Source: an uncultured Selenomonadaceae bacterium (GTDB lineage: Bacteria; Bacillota; Negativicutes; Selenomonadales; Selenomonadaceae). Taken from it: a stretch of 10,024 nt of DNA. Shown piece by piece: positions 1 to 6,144 of this stretch. The position numbers were made by a program, and so were the translations under genes. A model generated the notes under the pieces. The model searched no databases. It had not been told where the DNA came from and saw only the letters and a program-made list of their open reading frames with translations. Each line of letters opens with the position of its first letter. Position 1 is the first letter of the stretch. The DNA is taken from NCBI GenBank assembly GCA_905236145.1, contig CAJOOE010000059.1:1-10024 (forward strand), written 5' to 3'.

Positions 1-768
1 ATAGAACAGAAAATCTTGAAAAATTTGAAAAAAGAGAAATTTATAGCCGATTACTCAATAAACATCGGAGTTGCAAATTCTTTGTCGGTGACGATAAAAG
101 ATTTTTTCGGTAACAAATCGGAATTTAAAAAAATTTTTTCAAGACCTTTTTTGCTTATCCAACCGGATTTTATTCAAATTTCTCCGCGACCCGGCAAAAT
201 TTCGATTTTTTTCGACAGACTGAGCGTAAAAAATTTGAATTTATCTCACGAAAATCCGAAAATAATCCGGATTTTGAAATTTTTTGCCGAAAAAAATTAT
301 TTGACCGACTTGAAAGCCGCTGACGCGTCAAATATTTCTTTCACTTACGCCACACGCACGATAAAAAAACTTTTGACGATTGAGGGAAAAATTCTTGAAA
401 TTTTTGTTTTTCACAAGCTCAAAGAATCCGGATATTTTGATGATGTTGTGAGTAATTTTGAAGTTTATTGGAACGATTCCGAAGTAAAAAATGAAATTGA
501 CTGTATTGCGATAAAAAATTTCAAAGTTTTAATCATCGAATGTAAAGCGAGAAATATTGAGCAAGATTTTCAACATAAACTTTCGGTAATTTCGGAGAAA
601 TTCGGAATAAATTATACTCCGGTGCTTATCGCCGACATTCCGAAAGTTAATGAAATTCAGCTTGACAGGGGCAAAATAATGGAAAATATTGTTATTTGGC
701 GAAAAGAAGAAATTGACTCGATAGATGTCACATTAAGAAAAATTATTTCCGGAAATTACTCGAATTAA
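1..768 (+). CDS. PD-(D/E)XK nuclease, Card1/Can2 (DUF1887)-like, 5' truncated by window edge
   Basis: The frame is open to base 1 (it reads IEQKILKNLKK), so the TTG at 16 is probably not the true start and the gene begins upstream. About 255 residues are visible. Numbering from the TTG, the last half is a PD-(D/E)XK nuclease: GKILE (E128), then NEIDC (D162) and IIECKAR (E175, K177), a complete-looking E...D...ExK catalytic set. The spacing and the phrases 'GKILEIFVF', 'NEID' and 'IIECK' resemble the C-terminal nuclease of Card1/Can2 effectors. In that family an N-terminal CARF domain binds cyclic tetra-adenylate made by type III CRISPR complexes and activates cleavage of nucleic acids. The CARF part would lie outside the window, so activation by cyclic nucleotides is inference. 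The gene is visibly more AT-rich than the next gene, which suggests horizontal acquisition. It could instead be another DUF1887-like or restriction-type nuclease. Confidence 0.6.
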   Translation: MEQKILKNLKKEKFIADYSINIGVANSLSVTIKDFFGNKSEFKKIFSRPFLLIQPDFIQISPRPGKISIFFDRLSVKNLNLSHENPKIIRILKFFAEKNYLTDLKAADASNISFTYATRTIKKLLTIEGKILEIFVFHKLKESGYFDDVVSNFEVYWNDSEVKNEIDCIAIKNFKVLIIECKARNIEQDFQHKLSVISEKFGINYTPVLIADIPKVNEIQLDRGKIMENIVIWRKEEIDSIDVTLRKIISGNYSN

Positions 769-804
769 AAAATTTTTTCCGGTTCAGATAAAATTTCAAA
801 TTTT

Positions 805-848
805 CCGGCGTTTTTGATTCAAAATCAAAATTTTTGCCGGATTTTTTT
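805..848 (+). terminator. Intrinsic terminator of the nuclease gene
   Basis: CCGGC (805-809) pairs with GCCGG (836-840). Inside it TTTTGAT (812-818) pairs with ATCAAAA (824-830). A run of seven T (842-848) follows after one A. It lies 37 bp after the stop at 768, so it most likely ends the nuclease transcript. Confidence 0.65.
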
Positions 849-917
849 CTGCGTTTTTGACACAAAATCAAATTTTTTGATGTTTCCGGAGTTTTTGATA
901 CAAAATCAAAATTTTTG
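810..917 (+). repeat. Three AT-rich 27-bp dyad units
   Basis: Near-identical 27-bp units lie at 810-836, 853-879 and 891-917. Units 1 and 3 differ at one base; unit 2 differs from unit 1 at three. Each has the core TTTTGA...TCAAA, able to form a small AT hairpin, followed by a T-rich stretch. The separating segments are only 16 and 11 bp. The first unit is the inner part of the terminator at 805-848. The rest of the 246-bp gap holds another small hairpin (TTCAGA 919-924 with TCTGAA 928-933) and the promoter of the next gene. I see no small ORF in it. Confidence 0.7.
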
Positions 918-961
918 CTTCAGATTTTCTGAATTTTATCCGGAGAAAATTTCCTGTTTCG

Positions 962-990
962 TTGACAAAGCGGCATTTGAATTATAAAAT
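962..990 (+). promoter_or_regulatory. Sigma-70-type promoter for the activase gene
   Basis: A perfect -35 TTGACA (962-967), a 17-bp spacer and a -10 TAAAAT (985-990, 5 of 6 matches). Transcription would start near 997, giving a leader of about 18 nt that carries the ribosome site GAGGTGAGG (1001-1009) before the ATG at 1015. Confidence 0.75.
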
Positions 991-1014
991 ATTCCGGTAC
1001 GAGGTGAGGATTTT

Positions 1015-4000
1015 ATGAACATCGGAATTGATATAGGCTCCACGACGATTAAAACGGTCGTAACGGACGGAGAAAAAAATATTATTTTCAAGGATTATTC
1101 GCGACATTTTTCCGAAATAAGTGCCGCACTCGCAAAAACGCTCAACAAACTCAAAGCGATTGTCGGCGAAAAAACTTTCAAAATTGCTCTTGCCGGTTCT
1201 GCCGGAATGGGTGTTGCAAAAAAAATTTCTCTGCCGTTTGTCCAGGAAGTCATAGCCTGTCAAACTGCTGTGGAAAAATTTATTCCGGACACGGACACGG
1301 TTATCGAGCTTGGCGGCGAGGACGCAAAAATTATTTATCTGGACGGTGCGCCGGAAGTCAGAATGAACGGAGTTTGTGCCGGCGGCACGGGTTCTTTCAT
1401 AGATCACATGGCTTCACTCCTTTCCACCGACGCACCCGGTTTAAATATTCTTGCGGAGAAAGGAAAACAAATTTACACGATTGCATCGCGTTGCGGAGTT
1501 TTTGCCAAGACCGATATTCAAGCTCTGATGAATGACGGGGCGAAAAAAGCCGATATTGCTCTGTCGATTTTTCAGGCGGTCGTAAATCAAACGATAGGAA
1601 ATTTGGCACAAGGCAGACCGATTGCCGGAAAAGTCGCTTTTTTGGGCGGACCGCTGCATTTTTTGCCGGAACTCAAAAAAAGATTTGTCGAAACTTTGAA
1701 ACTTTCTCCGGAAAATGTTGCCGATACAAAAGACGGAAATTATTTCGTCGCAATCGGTGCGGCTCTCGGCGAAGAGGCGAAAGAATTTTCCGTCGCACAA
1801 CTTGAAGAATCCATAAAAAAAGCGGATGCCGCCGCAAAATCCGAAACTCGCAAAGCAGATTTTATTCTGTTCAAAGATTCGGCGGATTATGAAAAATTTC
1901 GCCGCCGCCACGATGCCGCAAAAGTTAAACGCGGGGACTTAAAAAATTATCGCGGGAAAATTTTTGTGGGAATTGATGCCGGCTCCACGACGACAAAAAT
2001 TTGTGCAATAGGGAAAGATAAGGAAGTTTTATATACAAATTACGGCTCGAATGAAGGCTCTCCTTTGAAAACCGTGATAAATCAGATCCGTTCGCTTTAC
2101 GCCGAATTGCCGGAGGGAGTCGAAATCGGCGGCGTTTTTACGACGGGTTACGGCGAATATATTGTAAAAGCCGCTGTTCATGCCGACGGCTCGGAAGTCG
2201 AAACTTTTGCTCATCTCCGGGCTGCCCGGGAATTTTGTCCGGAAGTTTCCTTTGTCCTCGACATCGGCGGACAGGATATGAAATGCTTTTTCGTCAAAGA
2301 CGGAGCGATCGGAAATATTACTTTGAATGAGGCTTGCTCCGCCGGTTGCGGCTCGTTTATTCAAAATTTTGCACAAGGTTTGAATATGACCGTCGGCGAT
2401 TTTGCGAAAAAAGCTTTGACTTCGGACGCTCCGGTTGATTTGGGGACGCGTTGCACCGTTTTCATGAACTCGAAAGTCAAACAGGCTCAAAAAGAAGGTG
2501 CAAGCGTCAGCGACATCTCCGCCGGCATCGCTCTTTCGGTAATAAAAAATGCTCTGTTTAAAGTCATGCAGTTGAAAAATTTTGACGAACTCGGAGAAAA
2601 TATCGTCGTGCAGGGCGGGACTTTTTACAATGATGCGGTCTTGCGTTCGATTGAAGAACTTTTGCACCGGGAAGTAATTCGTCCCGATATTGCCGGGCTT
2701 ATGGGGGCTTACGGTGCGGCTGTCCTTGCTTTGGAGTCGAATACCGGCGAAAATTCAAAACTTCTCACCGCAGACAAGCTGGAAAATTTTGAAGTCGTTA
2801 CAAAATCTTATCGTTGCGGACGTTGCGGAAACAACTGCCTGATAACCATGCAAAAATTCCCGGACGGCGGGAAATATTTCACCGGCAACCGCTGCGAACG
2901 CGGTACAGGCGGAAAATTTGCCGCATCCGAAATCCCGAACGCCTTCGCATACAAATATAAAAGGGTTTTCGATTACGAATCTCTTCCGGAAGAAAATGCG
3001 AAACGCGGCGTTATAGGTATTCCCCGCACTTTGAATATCTATGAGGATTATCCTTTCTGGCATACATTTTTCACGGAATTGGGTTATCGCGTGGAACTTT
3101 CCGCAGAATCGAACGCAAAACTTTTTTATAAAGGAATGGCGACCGTTCCGAGTGATTCCCTCTGCTATCCGGCAAAATTGGCACACGGTCACATCATGGA
3201 TTTAATCGAACGCGGAATAAAGAAAATTTTTTACCCCTGCGAGCCGTATAATTTCGATACACGCTCCGACAATTTTTACAACTGTCCGATCGTCGCATCT
3301 TACGCCGAAAACATTCGCGGCAATATGGACATTTTGCGGGAGAAGGAAATTAAGTTTATGCAACCTTTCCTGCCCGTTCACGATATGAAAAAATTGAAAC
3401 GCCGACTTGCGGAAGAATTGATTTCGGAAGGGATAAGCTCAACGGAAATTTCTTCGGCTGTTGACAAGGCGGCGGCGGAACTTGAAAATTACCGCTCCGA
3501 CGTTCGCAAATTCGGCGACGAAGTTTTAAAGAGAATTGAAGAAACCGGAGAGCGGGCAATTTTGCTTGTCGGCAGACCTTATCACATTGACCCGGAAATA
3601 AATCACGGAATCGCTCAAATGATTCAGTCTTACAACCTGCCGATAATTTCGGAGGACGCAATTTATCATATTCCGGTAAATTCGTCGAAAATTTCCGTTG
3701 TAAATCAGTGGAGTTATCACGCCAGACTTTATCACGCGGCACAATTCGCGGCGGAACATTCAAACATAACTTTGGTTCAGTTGAGTTCTTTCGGCTGCGG
3801 ATTGGACGCTTTGACGACGGATCAGGTCAAGGAAATTTTGGAAAGTCACGGCAGAATTTACACGATGATAAAATTGGACGAAGTTTCAAATTTGGGAGCG
3901 GCGAGAATAAGACTGCGTTCACTCCTTGCCGCACTTAAACGCAAAAAGCCGGTAAATTATTCGCCGGTGAAATTTGCCGACCGTCCCCGCTTTACTCCGG

Positions 4001-5235
4001 AGTGTAAAAAAACTCACACGATCCTTGCCCCGCAGATGGCACCGATTCATTTTGAACTGATTCAAACCGTTCTGCAGAAGTACGGCTACAGAATTTTGAT
4101 ACCGGATTTGCCCGACAAAGCGGCGATTGACTTGGGACTTCGATATGTCAATAACGATATGTGTTATCCCGCGATAGTTGTCATCGGGCAGCTTTTGAGT
4201 GCGTTGAAGTCCGGCGAATGTGATCCGGAAAATACTTCGATCGTTCTTTTCCAGACCTGCGGAGCCTGCCGAGCGACAAATTATATCAGCGTTTTGCGTC
4301 GTGCGTTAAAATTTGCCGGCTTTGACAAAGTTCCGGTCTTTGCCTGTTACGGACTGCCGGACGAAACGGACGCTTTTGAACTCAGCCGGGATTGTTTGAT
4401 TGATGCGATTAAGGGTTCGATTTACGGCGATTTGCTGATGAATGTTTCAAACAGAATGAAACCTTATGAAATTCGCAAGGGAGAAACCGACCGGCTTTTT
4501 GAAGAATTTATGACCGTTGCGAAATCCGATCTCGTGACCGGAAATTATTTGACTTTCCGCAAAAATATCCGGGAAATTGTCCGGCAATTTGACGCGATTG
4601 AAATTGATGAAAATTTGAACAAGCCGAAAGTCGGGATTGTCGGCGAAATTTTGGTGAAGTATCACCCGGTCGCAAACAATCACCTTGAAAAAGTTTTGGC
4701 GGCGGAAGGTGCGGAAGTCGTCATGCCGGACTTTACGGACTTTTTCCTTTATACCGCTTACGATGCAATCGTTCAAAGAAAACTTCTCGGCGGCGAATTT
4801 AAAAACAAACTCTTTGCGGAAATGTTCATTCAACTGATTGAATTTTTCCGCCGTCCGATGAAAAATGCTTTGAAAAAATCGAAACACTTCAGAGCTCCGT
4901 ATTCGATTAAGGAAACCGCAAATCTTGCCGCCCGTCACGTCAGCACCGGAAATATGGCGGGTGAAGGTTGGTTTTTGACCGGCGAAATGGTGAAATTGAT
5001 TGAGGAAGGCGTGGACAATATCGTCTGCCTTCAACCTTTCGGCTGTCTGCCGAATCACATCACCGGCAAGGGCGTAATGCACAATTTGCGGGAAAGTTAT
5101 GAAAATGCAAACATTGTCGCCATTGACTGCGATGCAGGTTCTTCGGAAGTCAATCAGCTCAACAGAATAAAATTGATGCTTGCCGTTGCGAAAAAACTTT
5201 TGAAAAGTTCAATGCCGTTAAATACTTCCGTGTGA
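1015..5235 (+). CDS. Fused acyl-CoA dehydratase activase / dehydratase-like iron-sulfur protein (BadF/HgdC-type plus DUF2229/HgdB-type)
   Basis: A 1406-residue cytosolic protein of the 2-hydroxyacyl-CoA dehydratase activase superfamily. In known members an ATP-driven dimeric activator with a shared [4Fe-4S] cluster injects low-potential electrons into a dehydratase. Two activase halves are visible. The first (about 1-255) has GIDIGSTTIK, ELGGEDAK and NGVCAGGTGSF, with C121 and C160. The second (about 316-575) has GIDAGSTTTK, DIGGQDMK and NEACSAGCGSF, with C441 and C480. The cysteine spacing is 39 in both halves, the same as the cluster ligands of HgdC. A Cys-rich knot (C601, C604, C608, C627) follows. 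Two dehydratase-like segments come next: about 663-975 (DSLCYPAK, SSFGCGLDA) and about 1001-1395 (NDMCYPA, QTCGACR, QPFGCLPNH). The start is fixed by GAGGTGAGG at 1001-1009. The substrate is unknown; a double-cubane-cluster-type reductase is an alternative to a dehydratase. The family assignment is firm, the reaction is not. Confidence 0.9.
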   Translation: MNIGIDIGSTTIKTVVTDGEKNIIFKDYSRHFSEISAALAKTLNKLKAIVGEKTFKIALAGSAGMGVAKKISLPFVQEVIACQTAVEKFIPDTDTVIELGGEDAKIIYLDGAPEVRMNGVCAGGTGSFIDHMASLLSTDAPGLNILAEKGKQIYTIASRCGVFAKTDIQALMNDGAKKADIALSIFQAVVNQTIGNLAQGRPIAGKVAFLGGPLHFLPELKKRFVETLKLSPENVADTKDGNYFVAIGAALGEEAKEFSVAQLEESIKKADAAAKSETRKADFILFKDSADYEKFRRRHDAAKVKRGDLKNYRGKIFVGIDAGSTTTKICAIGKDKEVLYTNYGSNEGSPLKTVINQIRSLYAELPEGVEIGGVFTTGYGEYIVKAAVHADGSEVETFAHLRAAREFCPEVSFVLDIGGQDMKCFFVKDGAIGNITLNEACSAGCGSFIQNFAQGLNMTVGDFAKKALTSDAPVDLGTRCTVFMNSKVKQAQKEGASVSDISAGIALSVIKNALFKVMQLKNFDELGENIVVQGGTFYNDAVLRSIEELLHREVIRPDIAGLMGAYGAAVLALESNTGENSKLLTADKLENFEVVTKSYRCGRCGNNCLITMQKFPDGGKYFTGNRCERGTGGKFAASEIPNAFAYKYKRVFDYESLPEENAKRGVIGIPRTLNIYEDYPFWHTFFTELGYRVELSAESNAKLFYKGMATVPSDSLCYPAKLAHGHIMDLIERGIKKIFYPCEPYNFDTRSDNFYNCPIVASYAENIRGNMDILREKEIKFMQPFLPVHDMKKLKRRLAEELISEGISSTEISSAVDKAAAELENYRSDVRKFGDEVLKRIEETGERAILLVGRPYHIDPEINHGIAQMIQSYNLPIISEDAIYHIPVNSSKISVVNQWSYHARLYHAAQFAAEHSNITLVQLSSFGCGLDALTTDQVKEILESHGRIYTMIKLDEVSNLGAARIRLRSLLAALKRKKPVNYSPVKFADRPRFTPECKKTHTILAPQMAPIHFELIQTVLQKYGYRILIPDLPDKAAIDLGLRYVNNDMCYPAIVVIGQLLSALKSGECDPENTSIVLFQTCGACRATNYISVLRRALKFAGFDKVPVFACYGLPDETDAFELSRDCLIDAIKGSIYGDLLMNVSNRMKPYEIRKGETDRLFEEFMTVAKSDLVTGNYLTFRKNIREIVRQFDAIEIDENLNKPKVGIVGEILVKYHPVANNHLEKVLAAEGAEVVMPDFTDFFLYTAYDAIVQRKLLGGEFKNKLFAEMFIQLIEFFRRPMKNALKKSKHFRAPYSIKETANLAARHVSTGNMAGEGWFLTGEMVKLIEEGVDNIVCLQPFGCLPNHITGKGVMHNLRESYENANIVAIDCDAGSSEVNQLNRIKLMLAVAKKLLKSSMPLNTSV

Positions 5236-5264
5236 AAAAATTTTTTCGGAGGAGGTCGAACATA

Positions 5265-5849
5265 ATGATTAACGAACGCCTTGAGTATATGAGGGACAAT
5301 TACGAAATTTTGGGAGGAGTTAAAATCATGGCACCTGCACCGAATATCGGACACAATGTAACTTTGGTCAGTTTGGCATCAATTATCGAATATCATATGC
5401 TGAAGAACGATATAACCGGTTATGTTTGTACCGATAATATTGATGTACATTTGCCGGACGGGACTTTGTTTAAGCCGGATTTGACCGTCATACTTCCGAA
5501 AAACAAGGATATAATAAATTGGGGCGGTGCCATTCACGGTGTGCCGGATATGGTCGTCGAAGTTCTTTCAAAATCCACAAAACACCGGGACAGGACTTTA
5601 AAAAAAGATATTTACGAGGCAAACGGCGTAAAAGAATATTGGATCACAGATCCCTTTATGAAGTGCGTTGAGGTTTATATTTTGACGGACGGGAAGTTTG
5701 AATTGACCGGAGAATATCAGCATTACACTCCTTACGAAATCGAAAGATTGACGGACGAAGAAAAGAAAGATGTCAAATATGAAGTTCCGGTTTCAATTCT
5801 TCCGGGATTGTCGGTTGACTTGAATTATATTTTCCGTTGGGGCTCGTGA
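5265..5849 (+). CDS. Uma2 family (DUF820) PD-(D/E)XK superfamily protein
   Basis: A 194-residue protein with the Uma2 pattern. An N-terminal 'YEILGGVKIMAPAP' strand pair is followed by FKPDLTVI (D72), PDMVVEVLSKS (E99), and a lysine/tyrosine helix KKDIYEANGVKEYWITDP (113-130). These are the usual positions of the restriction-endonuclease-like active site. The biological role of Uma2 proteins is not established, although they are often present in many copies per genome. The ATG at 5265 is chosen over the GTG at 5232 because GGAGGAGG (5248-5255) sits 9 nt before it, and because the GTG would overlap the previous stop and add a non-family basic peptide. The gene starts 29 bp after the activase gene with no visible terminator or promoter between them, so co-transcription is likely. 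That does not prove a shared function. Confidence 0.85.
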   Translation: MINERLEYMRDNYEILGGVKIMAPAPNIGHNVTLVSLASIIEYHMLKNDITGYVCTDNIDVHLPDGTLFKPDLTVILPKNKDIINWGGAIHGVPDMVVEVLSKSTKHRDRTLKKDIYEANGVKEYWITDPFMKCVEVYILTDGKFELTGEYQHYTPYEIERLTDEEKKDVKYEVPVSILPGLSVDLNYIFRWGS

Positions 5850-5877
5850 AGTTCGCGAAGAAATTTTTCGCCGGATA

Positions 5878-5906
5878 TTGACAAAAGACTGTAAATGAAG
5901 GATAAT
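5878..5906 (+). promoter_or_regulatory. Promoter of the tRNA-Arg gene
   Basis: TTGACA (5878-5883), a 17-bp spacer and GATAAT (5901-5906) lie about 20 bp before the tRNA. This is as strong as expected for a stable RNA promoter and lets the tRNA be expressed independently of the upstream Uma2 gene. No terminator with a T run is seen after the Uma2 stop, so read-through may also contribute. Confidence 0.75.
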
Positions 5907-5926
5907 AGCACTCGTTTGAAAATAAT

Positions 5927-6003
5927 GCGTTCGTAGCTCAGTCGGATAGAGCAACAGCCTTCTAAGCTGTGGGTCGTGCGTTCGAGTCGCACCGAACGCA
6001 CCA
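5927..6003 (+). tRNA. tRNA-Arg(UCU), reads AGA/AGG
   Basis: A complete cloverleaf of 77 nt. The acceptor stem is GCGTTCG (5927-5933) with CGAACGC (5993-5999), and the D stem is GCTC/GAGC. The anticodon stem is ACAGC (5954-5958) with GCTGT (5966-5970) around loop CTTCTAA, so the anticodon is TCT (5961-5963). The T stem is GTGCG/CGCAC around TTCGAGT, with discriminator A and an encoded CCA (6001-6003). No intron or mismatch in the stems was seen. Confidence 0.97.
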
Positions 6004-6016
6004 TGATGAAATTGAC

Positions 6017-6053
6017 AAAGGCAAGACTTGAAAAATTTCGGTCTTGCCTTTTT
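6017..6053 (+). terminator. Terminator after tRNA-Arg
   Basis: AAAGGCAAGAC (6017-6027) pairs perfectly with GTCTTGCCTTT (6041-6051) around a 13-nt loop. The stem runs into a T run (6049-6053), placed 14 bp after the tRNA CCA end. Confidence 0.85.
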
Positions 6054-6071
6054 GATTTGTCCGGCAGCAAA

Positions 6072-6123
6072 AGAAAAAATCCCCGCACTCCCGAAAACCG
6101 GGAACACGGGGAAATTTTTTTTT
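6072..6123. terminator. Bidirectional terminator between tRNA-Arg and the PTS gene
   Basis: TCCCCG (6080-6085) pairs with CGGGGA (6107-6112), and TCCCG (6089-6093) with CGGGA (6099-6103), separated by a symmetric 3-nt internal loop. The hairpin has an A run on the left and nine T (6115-6123) on the right, so it can stop transcription from both sides. It lies 21 bp past the PTS stop codon and serves mainly as that gene's terminator. Confidence 0.85.
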
Positions 6124-6144
6124 ATTCCGAATTAAAATTCAATC

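Noticed and set aside
810..917. CRISPR array next to a Card1-like gene
   Set aside because: The repeated units are 27 bp, but the segments between them are 16 and 11 bp and are themselves AT-rich low-complexity sequence. There are only three units and each forms a terminator-like hairpin. This does not fit a repeat-spacer array.
982..5082. Several long reading frames antisense to the large activase gene (for example 982-1407, 2029-2667 and 4447-5082 on the - strand)
   Set aside because: They are fully contained in a gene with convincing family motifs. Their translations are rich in Phe, Arg and Asn with no domain pattern, as expected when GAA/AAA/TTC-rich codons are read backwards.
5793..6107. 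Two - strand frames crossing the tRNA-Arg gene
   Set aside because: They read through a perfect tRNA cloverleaf and its terminator, so they are artefacts. The 'SVRLERTTHSLEG'-like peptide is a well-known spurious translation of tRNA sequence.
5927..6123. Integrated element using tRNA-Arg as attachment site
   Set aside because: No integrase gene and no repeated copy of the tRNA 3' end is visible downstream. The following sequence is a terminator and the PTS gene.
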